Source: Onchocerca volvulus
Lineage: Eukaryota > Nematoda > Chromadorea > Rhabditida > Onchocercidae
DNA: 64,000 nucleotides
Reading direction: 5' to 3'
NCBI GenBank assembly: GCA_000499405.2
Contig: HG738136.1
Location: 979,274-1,043,273 of the forward strand
Shown: piece after piece, positions 15,101-30,100 of the stretch
How positions within the stretch are numbered: the first letter of the stretch is position 1
How the letters are laid out: the number at the start of each line of letters is the position of its first letter
Notes under the pieces: generated by a model
The model's database searches: none
What the model was told of the DNA's origin: nothing
Seen by the model: the letters and a program-made list of their open reading frames with translations, nothing else
Position numbers and translations under genes: made by a program

Positions 15101-18100
15101 TTCATCGAAATTACAGTATGAAAAAATTTTTATCATCCAAATTACAGTATAAAAATTATGGTACCTAAAATATAAATATTAAAAGTATACCTTATTCTTT
15201 GTCTGAAATAGAAATCTTTTTTGCTTATCTTATTGACAAGCCAACAGTAAGATATTTAAGACCTAAAATTAAATATCGAGTTTACCTGAAATAATTTCAG
15301 GTGCAATATCTTTTTCATTGACAGTCATATTGAATGATGAAGATGCTTGTCCACCTTCATTCGTTGCTGTTACCTTAATTTTACCAGCTTGTTGCAATGA
15401 AACATCCTCGAATATTAGAATACTCTTACTTTCTTCATTTCTAATTGTAACATTTTCTGTACCGCTCTAAAAAAAATAATTAATTATAATTAAATTCAAA
15501 AAAAAGAAATTGCTTTAAATTTCTAAAAATATAGATATTTAATTTCGAATATGTTACATAAATAGAAAATTATGAAACTATTGTCATTTCCAGTTTTAGA
15601 CTAGACTATTCCACATTTTCAGGGTAAATTTAATCTTCATTTGTTAAAGCGATTTTTCCGATTCTCAATTCTCTAATTCGATAAAATGAATCAAATTTAA
15701 AAGAACAAATTCTAATTGTAAACTAAACTTGAAAAAGTTAGAATTTCATTATTTTATTTCTTACCTGCAAAATTTTATCATTTAACATCCATTCAAAAGT
15801 TGCTTTACCACTTGTTTCAATCGTAACTTCAACTTTATCGTGTTCTTTGGCTGACAAATCATTGAGTGTATTCAGAAATTCTGGTGGCTTCTGAATCACC
15901 TTCTCCTGGATTGCAATTAGATTCGCACTACTTTCCGCTTTACCAGCTTTATTTGAAGCTTTGAAGGTAATAATACCAGCATATTGAGCCGAATCAATAG
16001 TTAATTTAAAATCATAATTTTGTTGCGAGATTTTTACACCTGCAAAATGATTCCATTTTTTCAATAATAAATTTTACATATATACAAGATCAAAATTTAT
16101 TAAAATTTTCAAATACACAAATTTCAAAGATAATTTATTTCGAAGAATTTACTGAAATCACTCGTAAATTTGAAAATATTCAAAAAAAAAAAAAAAAACC
16201 TGGCATTCCATCGATTAGCTGTTTACCATTACTGTACCATTCTACAGTAACTTCATTTGGTTCAATTGATACATCAAAATTCGCCATTTCACCATGTTTA
16301 ACACTCTGATCATCGAGTGGCTTCTTAATTACTGGCATTTTTTCCGTACTTTCAGGTTCCTGAAAAGATTTATTAAAAATAAAAAGTGATAATGTTCGTT
16401 TTTTTTTAAAGCAACATTTGAAATATTGGCGTAAACTAAAGATCAAACTAAAGACTAAAGATTAAATTTAAGCATCAAAGATAAACAATCTCTTCATGAT
16501 AACATAAATATCTTTATTAACAGTCACGATTACTAGGCTAATAGTAAGAAAAATACTATATTTTTTAGCCAGAAATATTCTTCTAATCACAGAATTATAA
16601 TTCTAATGATAAGATTAAAAATTAAATAGTGTAATATTGATAATATTAAAAATTGCTAATTACAACCAATTCAAAATCCTCTAAAAGAACTATTTAAAAA
16701 AAAAAAATTTCTCTAAAAATTTTTTAAAAATTCTGTCTTAAAACTTATGCCCTAAATAATTAATGCTAAAAAATAAAGTCAATAAAAAAGTTTAAACTTA
16801 TTAAAACAATCGATAGAAAGTTTTGAAAAAGTTTCAAAAAAATGACCAATAAAAAATTTAAAAGAATTAAGAACTTAGTAAGTTTATTTTATTTGTAAGT
16901 AAAACATTGATTTCATAATAAAATATCAAATTCTACCTTAGTTTGTTTTTCTTTTACTGTCAACAATGCGCCAGTTTCATCAATACCTAAAATTCAATAA
17001 AACAATGCTTTATTTGCTTTTCTTCTCGTTATCACAAATGGTACCAAATGACCAGTAAAAGTTCAAAAAAATTAAAATCCCAGAAAAATTTAAAAATTAT
17101 TTACAAGTAAAACATACCAACAGAATTTGTAGCGGTTACGGAAATAGTCGAAGAATCGAAAATTTTAGTATCAATTGTTAGTACTGAAATACCGTTGATG
17201 GTTTCAATTTTGGCACCTTCCATAGATTCCTTAATTTTTCGACCACCAATAGACCATTGATAAATAGGCTCAGGTATTGCAATTGCTTGAGCTTCGAAAC
17301 GAGCCTCTTGGCCCTGTTCAACGGTAACATTTTTCGGACGATCTTTAAATTGCGGTGCGTATGGTTTTTTGCTAACTGTTAAATTTGCCGACGATTCGGC
17401 AGTACCCTCGGAATTTTCGGCTACACAACGAATAATACCACTTTCTTCGATTGTTAATTTATTGATTTCCAATTTCCAACTACCATCAAATTCACGAATT
17501 TTGACACGCTAAAATAAGTATTTTAATAATGAGAAGTTTGAAAAATTCCTAATTTTTTTCGGCAAAAATAAAAATAATAAATTAATTAATGTCAAAGTAA
17601 TTAAATTTATCAAATTTTAGGTACGAATACATACTTCGGATTCGGTCAATTGTTTATCACCCAAGAACCATTTTAAAGTAGCCGCAGGTTCAGCTTCAAC
17701 ACGAACTTCAAAAACAGCATTTGATTCCTCCATAATATTTGTATCAACTAATTTTTCAAGAAATTCTGGCCCATGTTTTTTTTTTTCAGCAGGAATTACG
17801 GTCAATTTCGCTTTTGTCTCGTAACGACCAGCAAGATTTTCAGCTCTGAAATTTTATAGTTTTTTTCAAAAATTGAAAAATTTGTAATTGATAATTCAAA
17901 TAGCCATAATTACATTCTGAAGAAAAAAATTAATTCATTTAATAATTACAATTCAGTTCTTATGTTTCAGAAAGAACTAAAAAAAAAAAAAAAATTAAAT
18001 TTTAAAAGTAATCAAAATGACCTGCATAAAATGGTGCCTGAATATTGCGCTGAATCTACGATAAGCTTATGATCTGTAATTGATTGTGTTTCGATTTGTA

Positions 18101-21100
18101 TTCCAGGCATTCCATTGTCCACTTTTTGGCCATTAATAAACCAGGTAACTTCTGGATTTGGACTTCCGCGAACGGATGTTTCAAAAACGGCCTTTTCGCC
18201 ATGTTTAACAGTCTGCAAAATATTTTTGATCGAAGATTTTGAAACTTTTAAAATTGAAAAATTTCATAATTTGTCAATTTTGCTTGTATTTTTGACGAAT
18301 TTTTTTCGTATGCTTTGGAAGTAAGATAAATTAAATTTCGCTAATTAGAAGCCTTTTCCTCACCTGATCTTCAATATCTTTGACAAAAGTTGGTGCAGAA
18401 AGTGATTCTTTCTCGACAGGTTCCACAATAAGATGTGCTCGACTTTCCGCTTGTCCATGCTCATTAATTGCCGTACAAACAATTTCACCATCATGTAATT
18501 CAGCGTTAGCTTTTGAAATTTCAATTCGATAGCATCCGGCACCTCTGTCAATAATTTCGATGCCATTTTCACCGGATACAATCTGAAAAAAATTTCGCAA
18601 TTCTTGATAAATTATAATTTTATCCTCTTAATTAAAATCCTCGAAAATGGATCATCATTTCGCAATTTTTGATGAATTTTAGTTTTACATTCTCTTTAGG
18701 TGATTAAATTTCAAAACTTCAAAATGTAGAAAAAATTGATTTATTAGAATTTTCTTCAACTTTTCATGATAAAATTAATGATATCATCAAAAAAAAAAAG
18801 CATTCATCAAGCAAATCATTCAATTACGTCAATCTTTGAACTACATTGAAGCAATGACATAGTTGACGTCAATAATTATTGAACTAATTAAGATCATCTA
18901 CGTCATTGCTTCAATTATTAATTATGCTTTCTAAATTGATAAATGATATCTGAAGATTTGATTTTTTTTTTTTGCAAATAATCAATATTTGACAATTAAT
19001 CGATATAAATACAATAACTGACCGGTTTTCCTTTAATTGTAAACGAAACGACTGGTTCCGGAAAGCCGCTAACTTCTGTTTCTAAGATGACCGTTTGCTC
19101 TTCGTGCGTAATTTTATCCTCAAGTGGACGTTCAAAATTTGGCGGAGCTGGTGGTACTCGCACTCTCAATTGTGCATCACAATTTTCTCTACCAAGTCGA
19201 TTAACACCCTGAAAAAGTTTAATTGAAATTTTTGGGGAATTTTTTTTTTCGAAATAAATTTATTAGAAAAATTTTTCTGGCATAAATTTCTTGGCTCGAA
19301 TTCGTCACAATTCAATTTTCATAATTTTGGAATTATTTTTTGATAGTGCAAAAAAAAAAAAAATTTATCAATAATAACTCACTTGACATGTGACAATACC
19401 ATCAAAATGCCTCGAAACATCGGTAATCGTCAAGATACAAATTCCATCTTCGCTGATAAATTTAATTTTATCTGATTCAGACAATGGTACTCCATTGATC
19501 ATCCAAATTACCTGATATTATTTCGTAATGGACAAAGTTGATAATTCAAAATTTTACAAAAACTTCGAAATATTCAAACATTTAAAAAAATTCATCAATT
19601 AAATTTTTATACTTTAATTTGTTTGTTGAAACTTTTGTGATAAATTAAACTACCATGCAATGCATAAATTATGATGTAATAATTAATTAATAAACTATTT
19701 TCTTTAATTAATGAAAGTGGAAAAGTTACATCTGGAGTAGGATCACCGGTGAGAACTGCTTTAAATTTAACCGTATCTCCTTCATTACATTCGACATCTT
19801 CAATTACAGCCTACAAAATTCAAACCAATTAATTCATCAAACTTTTAAATTCTACTTTTTAATTTAAAATCCAAAATAAACCGAACAATAAACTTATGCT
19901 CCAATATCAATTTGACATTTAAAGTAATTATTTTTCACAAAATGACTGTCAAAATTTTTAAAAAAATTAAAAAATACCACAAAAAATTTTTTCTTTTGGT
20001 TTTAAAAAATCTAGAAAAAAAATAAGTAGAGAAGTAATATCGATCAAACTTCAAAAAAAAAAAAATTTTTTTTGATGATTCATATTCCGATCTATAAACA
20101 TTATATATTTCAAATATATCATATGACATTTTAACATAAAAATTATTACAACAAAAAAATTACCTGAAATTCAGGTGCAATATGATTCTTATCTGGATCC
20201 GGTTCTACTTTTAGTCTTGCATTTGATTCAACTGTACCATATTCATTCTTGATCCGTACTGTATAAACACCGGTATCTTCCGGTTGAGCATCGCGAATTT
20301 CCAATTTAGCATTTTGTCCATCATATTCTAATTTAAAATCGTGCGACGGTCGCAGAGGTTGCTCATCGACCAACCAGACCAATTCTGGTTCTGGCCATCC
20401 TTCTACCTTAACAGCGATCATTTTTATCACTTTTTCTATTAATCTAAGTAGAAATGTATGTTTAAAATTACTACTTTTATTTATAATTTCTTTTGCATTT
20501 TGATAGAAAGCAACAAATATCTCAAAATATTTGCTATCATTGATTTGTGGGAAAATTTATTGCAGAAAAGTTGGAATCAAAAAATTTTCAAAATATTTCA
20601 ACAAAAAATGAGATATAATTTTTGAATAGTTTAATGATAGTAGCATAAAATAAACGTTTGCGATCTTAAAAAAAAAATCGTAAAATGAATCGTAAAATAA
20701 ATCGTAAAATCAATTCACAAACTGATAACAGTAAACTGAACTAATTTTCCTGCAAAATTTCAAATAATTACCTCACATTCAAATGATACCATTTCACCCT
20801 CTTTTACTTCTTGATCTTGCAATTTTGTAACAAATGCCGGTGGCGCTGCTTCTTTTTCAACTGAAATAATTTCATAAAAGAACTTCATTTCTTTCAAAAT
20901 TTTCAATAATACTGATCAAAAATGAAATAATTTAAATATAAATTCGCGAAAAATATTGAAATATAAATTAACATTTCTAAATTACTCGTAAACAAATAAA
21001 TATTCTTTTCCGCCAAGTATTTCTAACATTTCAACATTCAAACATATATAAATTGGAAATGAATTATCGATTGATTCTTTAACTTTTTGAAATAAAGCAT

Positions 21101-24100
21101 ATGCATAATGATTGCTTTCCATATTATTCGTATTTCAAATCATAAATTTGAAAATTATTTGATATATCTATGTTAAGACAACATAGATATATCTATGCAA
21201 ATGCCAAATAATTTCTTCAGAAAACATAATTATCAATTAGAGTTAATTAAATTTGCAAGAAATATAAGTGCATAATTACTTTTGACAATTTATTGTCATT
21301 TAATTTTTAAAAAAAATTAAATATTCAATTTTAGACTAAATTTGTTTTTTTGAACACAATCATCAACAGGTATATTCAGCAAATTCGTCATTTCAATTAT
21401 GACTAAAAATTGCTATTTGAAATAATAAGTACGACACAAATGACTATAAAAAAAAAATCGATTTTGCTATATTTTGTTCATATTTTCGAAAATACCATAT
21501 GAAAAATAATTTGCGACAAATAATTTTAAATTTTTGATAATGAAAAATTTCCACTATTACTGTTTTTTGATTATACCTTTAAAATTGTATACTGAACATT
21601 TAATTTTTTTAAAAAATTTTAAAAACTTAAAAGAGGATCGTAAATTGATGATAATTTAAAAAAAAAAAAAAAAAAAAAATCACCTTTTAGCACTTTGAAA
21701 AATGCCGATGTTGATGCTTGGCCATATTCGTTAGTTGCCATACACGTATATCGTCCGGTATCATCAACCTGTACCGGATCAATGGTCAAGGCAAAGAATC
21801 CATCTTCATCGGCGTAGAATGTATGCCTTTCATCTTCATGCAAAAGCTGATCATCTTTATACCTGAAATTTCATCAATTCTTAGAGTTCCAACAAATCAA
21901 TCAATAGTAGTATACTACATGTTAAAATGTATAAAAATCGCTTTCCAATAATACGCCACAAGATTCAGAATCCCATATTATAGCAAATGAAATGCTACAG
22001 GATTCAGAATCCTATATTGTAACAAATGAAATCTATAGAATAAATGAAACAAACAAATGTTTCAAATTATTTTTATTACATCAGAAAGTAATTACCAAGC
22101 AATTTCAGGTAATGGATAACCGGTAACTTTAAGACACATTTTTGCCGATGATTCTTGCAATGTCCTAAAACCATATTGTGTCCTGGTAACACGCGTACCT
22201 TGCATATCAAGTGTGGTACCCGTTGTTGCTAAAAAAATAATTATTTTGTAAGCTAAATTTTCTATTAAATCAAATTTTTAAATCATAATTTCTAAAATTT
22301 TGTCCCATAAAAATAAAGAAAATAAAGATAACGATAATAAAGATGAAAAAGAATCATGCATTTCAATCCAGTTATCGAATTTTGGAAATTAAACTTTAAT
22401 TACTTCTAGCAGCGAATGCATTTTAATCAACAAGTAAAATGCAAATATATTATATATCTTAGTCATAATATTTTTAAAAAATTCTAAACTTCAATTTTCG
22501 AATCGAAATATTTTATTAAATTTAAGATTTAAAAACTGCTAACTCCAATCGATTGTACTGCTACCACCGCTATACAAACTAGTTGTTGAAGCAGTTGGTG
22601 ATATGACTGGCGGTGATTTTATTTTCTTCCGTGGTGGTCCTTCTTCGGGACCTGAAAGCAAATGTTTTCGAGGATTTTAGAAGTATAAAATTCAGCAATG
22701 AAAATGTGATGAATAGCTTATTAAATTCATAATATTTTCATAAAATTCAAAGTTCGATTTCAGATTCCTCTTTGCTCGAAATCGAAACTTGGCATCAATC
22801 ATACCAAACAAGCTTCTGGACATTGTAGAATATTCGCTGAATTCTGATCGACCATCGCTCATCGTTATATCTAATTCACTGATTGTATCCACTTCCATAT
22901 CTTGCTCTAATATTTTCAAAATTTTATTCTTAACAAAAATTCCAAAAATAAAAAATAAAAAATACTTACACCATGATGGATCCACTAATTCCAGGCCACC
23001 GTCATCGGCATCCGTTAATTCAATTATATACAAACAGCGAAGTACCATTTTTAAGTTATTATTTTATTTAAGATAAATTTGAAATTTAATTCTGAATTTA
23101 ATAAATTTCAAGTGTTGCAGAACTTCTTCTTCTACTCTCACAGTAAGAAATAATTGCTTACACGCAATGACCAATTAGAAATTAGGAGTAGAAATTTGAA
23201 GTAAATCAATAGTAGAATGAGTAGATCAAATTTCAATCCGAAATTTTAAAATCCTTCTGCTATCATATTGATGATAAATTCTGGCAAAAATTTGCATATT
23301 TACAAATAAGTCGAATTAAATTTCTGCCAATAAATGATTTCTCGTAATATCAAGAAGAGGGGAATTCGGATGAGAATGAAGATGCCAAGATGGAAACGAG
23401 AGGTCGATTGGTCGAGAGTGAAATATCCACCTCTCTAGTCTGAAGCTGAAGGTAGAGCTTAAAGCAATAAAGCTGCTCAAGATAGTATGCTATACGAAAA
23501 ATGTTATTTATTGGAAGTGATGATTAGTCAGTTGGATAGATTGAGATGGAAGAAGTATTATAGAAAACTTTTGAAGTAGTAGAGAAAAGATTTGTAGAAT
23601 GTAAGAGAGATATGTTCAAATTTTCGTTCATTTCAAGTAATTCAAGCTAGAACTTGAAGAATGGGAGAAAGAGAGAAAGAATTGAAATGATGATTTTGAA
23701 TCATTCGGAAATGAAAGATTGAAATTCGTTGTTTCGTGTTGATGAGATAGATTGAGACGGAAATGATGATGTTGCTGCTGCTGCTGCTACTGCTGTTGCT
23801 GCTGTTCGAATTATCTTGCTCAAAATTTGTTCTGTCCAAAAGTTTTGCCGAATTCATTTTCTCAAGCAAGCTCGAGCTTCAGTTGTTGCATCGTTCTTTT
23901 CGTTTTTGTTTGTTTGGAACGAAGAAATGCATCTCTTGTGCGGAGGTGACACTTTACCAACCCACGCATATCTTATGATATGCTTAAAGCTTGAAACGAA
24001 CTCTTCTCGACAAACTTTATTTAAAAGCAACAGCAACAATAGCAACAAGAAGGTGAAGAAAAAAAGAAGAGCAAGTGAAGAAGAAGAAAATGATGATAAA

Positions 24101-27100
24101 TTCATTTTGTCAAGTTTTAAAAATATAGTTCATTTGTGTCAGAGATAAAAGTTTCCAGCTTACTTACAAATGATTACTTTTCATTCCAAGATTCCAGAAC
24201 AAACAACCTCTCATTTACTGGTATTTTTCTTCTTTTATTTGATATTTTTGCTAAAGATATGTCGAAAGGTTTTTTTTTTTTTTTTCTTTTCTTTTTCTCT
24301 AAATTTCTCGAGTTTTATTTATACTTTTAAAACATTAAGGAACAAAATAACTGTTTGAACTTCGATTTCGATTTGAATTTAAAAATTCTCATTTCACAAA
24401 TCAGATGAATGAATTTAAAAATTTAATCAATATTTTCCGACTTTTATTTGATTTTTTTTCTTTTTTTTTGCAAAAAAATACCGGAAAGTTTTCTTTTTCA
24501 TGGTTTCATCGATATTTTTAAAACATCAGATAATATTTGAACTTCGATTTAGGTATAAATTCTAAAACTTCATTTTACATAATGAAGGAACAAATGCAAA
24601 AATCTTATTATTATAATTAACTTCGATATCATTAATGAATTAGATTGATAGAAAATGATTAGTCCATTTTATCAGTCAGTTTCCTTGACGCATTTGATAA
24701 AAGCAAATTAAATGTTAAATTATTTGGTGAAATTCGGGAAATAACTAAAATTTAAAAAAATTTGATTTGTATGATATTAAAAAAGAACATACCATCATGT
24801 TCCTTCATTTCATTTATATCTTTTAACCAGGCTTGTCGGGCAAATTCCATCGATTGAACATCTTTTGCACGAATTTGAAATTCCGGAAGTCCTGGTTCAT
24901 TAGGTTGAAGTTCCAAAATATCTGGTTCTTTTTCCGCTACTCGTATTGTGTATTTATCAAGCTGTATTAATTATTCACATGATTAATCATCGTATGCAAC
25001 CTATGTAAATGAGAATGTAACTGTTCAATGTTCATTTCCACACAACGTTTCAAGTTCTTCACCGATTAATTTGGAAATTTTGATACAACGTTGCATTCGA
25101 TAAGATGCGTGTTTTTATACAGATAAGGCGCGTATTTAAATTTGGAGATTTTAAGATTTTAAACAAATCATATTTGCATACTTATTTATATAGACTAGCT
25201 GAAGCCAGATTAGTTAATAATAGTATGATTTCAAATTTTGTGTTATTATAAATTGCTAACTATTTTCAATTTAATCAAGCAATTTCGTTTTCTTTTTTTT
25301 TTTTTTAAAAAAAATGCAGAATGAAATATTTTACACGTATAGTAGCGTAATGTTTGTATGATGGTGGATCTTTGCTACTATTCTTGTCGGTAAACATTAA
25401 TTTGTTTTTGAATAGGAATACGTAGCGTTCAGTTGGTTCTTGCTCACCTTCCCAGACCAAAAATGAATCCTAAAAAGTAATCATTTACAGCTTTTTGAGA
25501 TTAGAATTTAAATTTGAATTGAGAAGTTCAGTTCGAAACAAATTACCGCACAAATTATATTGCATTATAAAGAAAATGCTCATTTTAAAACTTGAAAAAT
25601 TAAAAATTTAGCGTAAAATATTTTAAGTCATTTCTCATGCAATGATAATTTATTAATAACATCGGGAAAATATTCGGAATATTTTTCCAATTAAAGCAAA
25701 AAAAAATTATGTTTTCATGGATTTATGTTATAATGTATCCTTTTTTTTTCCCACTTACTTTGAAATTTCTGTTTTCTTAAAATAAATACAATATGAGAAT
25801 TTCTCGAAGATCAATTTTTTCAAATTTATTTAACGTTAAATATCTAAAGTAATGATTATTTTGGAAATTTATATAATTTTTTTTTTATATGAGAGAAATC
25901 AGTATAAACAACTTTGCTAAAAGAATTTAGACTTGACATGAAATGAGCAAATGTCTTTGTCTAAATTATCTCAATGTCATCAAAACAAAGTTTGATTATT
26001 TGATTCCATTATCATTATCATCCAATATTGTGCTTATTTATACAACGATGGCTAACTAACATGTCGATAAAGTCGTCCAAGTTTGTTCAGATCACCTGGA
26101 TATTGTTCAATATTTTTGATATATACCATATCGTTGGCACGTTCCGGTACTGACATCATCAGTTCAAGTGCTTTTTGCATTGTTTTTATATTTAGTTTAG
26201 CTCGTGATGCATATTTGACAAATTCCTCAAATATTTTCAGTAGAAGAGTTGATAAGATTAAAGATTACTACTTATCATAAAAGGTATCTCTAAGATGTTT
26301 TTGAAGTGTACAAATAATGAATTGAAATGAAAGGACAAAAAATTTTGGTACTATTAAGTTTTTTATGTCTTTTTTTTTTTTTTTTTTTTTTAATCATCTT
26401 CAGTTGATTTCGAAATAAAATTTCATTTCAAAAATCCTTAGCATTTCATGAGATCAAAGTGTACAATTTGCAAGCAGAAAATGGAATAATTTCAATCATT
26501 ATTCAAATTTTGATTATTTTCAATTTGACCGGAATTTATAAAATTTTAGAATACCTTGAAGTAATTCTGATACTGAACAATACGATCTGCAACATTTTGC
26601 AAATGCTCCTCAAATGTCTTTGTTCCGGCTTCTACTTTATCACTCAAATCCTGAATACCATACGAACAGTTTTAAAATGAATGGTTTAGAAAAAATTTTA
26701 AAGTTTTTATTTGAAATTAAAAAGGAATTGATAGAAGTATGAGATTTTAGTATAAATGATTTTTTTAAAAAATTGAAAAGTTTGATCCGAAATTAAAAAT
26801 AAATTGTAAAAAAAATGAGTTAGGAAAATCAAATTTCTAATGCTCTTCCATTATTTTTATAATTTTAGATTTTAGTTTTTTGCAAATTGAAATTTGTTTC
26901 TCATGAAAAAATTGAAAATTCAAATGATTCATAGGGTAGAAAATCGAGAATAACAAGCATTAAATTATAAAGCAGTATTTCCATAAAGCAGTATTTTTTA
27001 TAGCAGTATTTCCATAAATGAACACTGATTACAAAAAAAAAGAAAAAACTGATTCCAATACATTTTTGACGAAGGGATTAAGAACTTGAAGAATAAACGA

Positions 27101-30100
27101 TTTTACAGAAACATCTCTATTTGGAAGTTTAAAAGCAGAAGATTTGAAAAACTGGAATTCTGGAAGGTGAAATCTTCCGGAAAGAAGGATCAAGAGAAAA
27201 TTGTCAGTTACAACATTAATAAATTTCACACTCTTTTTAAAATGTCATTCCTGTTATCAAAGTGTTTAGAAATGGCCCTGTTTTTTTTTTTGTAACTTCC
27301 TGATTTAAACTTTTAAATTTCACAAATTTACTATTCATCTCCAATATTAAATAGCTTATTGATGCACAAAACCTTTTTTTTTTCTTATATTTTCTTATAT
27401 TTCGAGCACACTATTGCAGATTTAATAACTAAATTTTTAAAAAAAAATTTGCATCCTATGCCTTTTGAACTTATTTTTATGTGAATAAATGTTTTTTTTC
27501 TTTATTTGGAAGATCTGATGTAATTATTTTCCCTTTGTATTATAGGAAATAAAACGATTTGCATTATTTGACAACGATCAATTTGAAGGAATTATTAAAG
27601 TTGGTCTTTCTTAAAATCATTACATATCACTAATATCATTTGAATGTTCAGTAGATTCTTGACGTATTTTGTTATTAATTTATTGCCTGCTATTTGTTCA
27701 ACATTTTTTTTTATGCTTATGAAAATTAGAGATATTCTGAAGAATTTAAGATGGATAATAAATCAACAGGAAAAACTAGCAATTGCTCAAGAATGGATCC
27801 AAATATTTCATGGTGGTCCGAGAAGTTTTGTGAAAGAATGAAGAGAGTATTGAAGAATAGGGAATTAGTGATGAACTTACTAAAACTTGATAGTGATTAA
27901 TTGAGAGTAATTATTTTTTAAAACTAACCGGGAAAAAACATCGATAATATCGCGGTTGCTCGACATTTGTACCAGAATGGTAAGGAGAAAAACGAAAATT
28001 CGATAAATAAATATTTTATTAGATGATCGACAATTGGACAGGAATTAAATTGAGATATAAATAAGAAACAGTTTATACGTGACGTTAACGACAACTATCT
28101 AAGTGGTTGGATGGAAAAAAGTTGCAAAGCGCGATTTGCAGAATTTCAACGTAGGATTTCCAGCAGAAAAGATCGTTATTATTATCTGTTGGTTTTTTGT
28201 CACTTCGATTTTTTGAATTCCATGATGCCATAACTTCTGAGAAATAAGCGAACAAATAAGTAATCTGCACTGAGAACTGTAATGTCTTCAATTAGCACTG
28301 TCAAGAAAAAAAGTTTAATTCTCGATGAAATTCCCGATTATACATCGGGCAACTGACAGTTTAAAAGTTGAAAGAATTTGGATACATCCGACTTTTTTCG
28401 CCAACTGATTACCGCTTTTTCGATAGTAACATGTGCTCATAATTAGTAGAATGCAAAAGTATCTTCCGAATCGTCTTATTCTGAAGAAAGAATTTCGATG
28501 CCTCAGGAATAGACCTATGTGTTGATTATAGTGGCTATCCATTTCGATTAATAGAAAGATAAATTCGAGCCGTAATATAATAGTTTAGAATTTTACGATT
28601 CAAAATCGCAATTGTTTCCATCTTAATCTAATTTTAGTCTGAATTGCAAAGTTTTTAAATTACTGTTCCTAAATTAAAATATAAATGATGGCGAATTATT
28701 GTTTTTGATGTGTAATAAATGTTTTTCATGAAATTTTTCTTTCTAAACCTTAAAGTAATAGCTATCTGTGTTCTATTTATGTCTAGTAGCAAAATACAAC
28801 TTATGGCTGCTATAAATGATATTTTTTTTCATATTGTTTTTAATGAAAATCTATTTGCTTTAAATGATAACGAATCTTATCTTATTATCGCATTCTTTTT
28901 TTTGTCTAACTAAATTAATTTTGGATTTAAACTAATTCAAAAAAATTAAGTTAACTCTGAGTGGATGAGTAATTTTTGATCAGTTGAACTAGACAGATGA
29001 CCATATTGGTAGATTCTTCTTAACATTAATAGAAATAAAATTACCAACTAATTTTGCAGACAAATATGTGTAGGAAAATTTCGTAAAATAATCATGGCAT
29101 AAATTAAGTGGTTTTAAATCAATCCAAAAATTGTTTTCTGCAGTTTTGAAAAGAGCAGGAAAAATAGAGTAATCAGTATGCTTGTCACCTAAAGTAAAGC
29201 GTTTTGAAAACTTAAGCTTTTCCATCACTACATGATGCATTACTGTTCACAGAGCATTCCTTATCAGTTCTGATAAACTGATTTATTTCAAGCGATTTCT
29301 TCAGATGGAGGACAGCAATATGCAGATTTAATTAGAATGTTTAAGATTTTTCGCACGAGTTTCTCTAACAAATCCGAGATTTGCTGGAATTCATGATTAA
29401 TGAAGGTTGTTCTTTTTCAGGCATTAAATAACGTACGATCTCTGTGATATCCGTACGATCTCTATGATATGTCATAATTTTTAATAAATGGAACGAAATT
29501 GACCTAAACTATAGCTCAGGACTTTTTTTTTTCTTCAGAATAAAAACTAAATATAGCTCAGTTTTTATCCCATTTCTGTATTTGAACTATAAAAGGTACA
29601 TTGCTTTCAAGACTTGAATTTTTGCATCAATCACTAATATAATAGTAACGATTCTATGATACGCTATGAAGTAATTGTTCTTATTTACTACTGAAATATT
29701 ACTTGAAAAATTCTGAAGAAATAAGAACGGAAAAAGTAAACTAATCATATTATACTCAATTAATGAAACCTTATTAAACAAAATTAGTAGAACGAAGTTA
29801 TCTTCAATTCTGAGAAGTCTAATTCATAATTAGATTTAAATAAATATCTCGTAAAATCGATTTTTCAAATTCATATAGTGAGCAAATGAAAATTTGCATA
29901 TCATGACAAAAAGTTTAAACAAATTAGAGTTGATATACACCGAAAAAGCATTTCATTTGCAGAGTTCTTATGAAGAAAGAGAATTTTCTTAATTGAAAAA
30001 ATTCATAATCAGTTATAAATGTAAGAGTAGCCCTGAATTGGAATTAAACAAAATAACGAGGTGGTTTATAACTGTTGGCGAAGCCGAAAAAACTGAGGGG

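Noticed and set aside
23642..24148. Overlapping frames on both strands in unc-89 intron 10, including Leu- and Ser-rich runs
   Set aside because: The runs come from a trinucleotide tract and low-complexity sequence; no homology or splice structure, so treated as possible promoter or leader DNA only.
28085..28542. Minus-strand frames in the large unc-89 intron with mixed composition, considered as retroelement remnants
   Set aside because: I could not match any reverse transcriptase, integrase or gag motif, and stops interrupt all alternatives.
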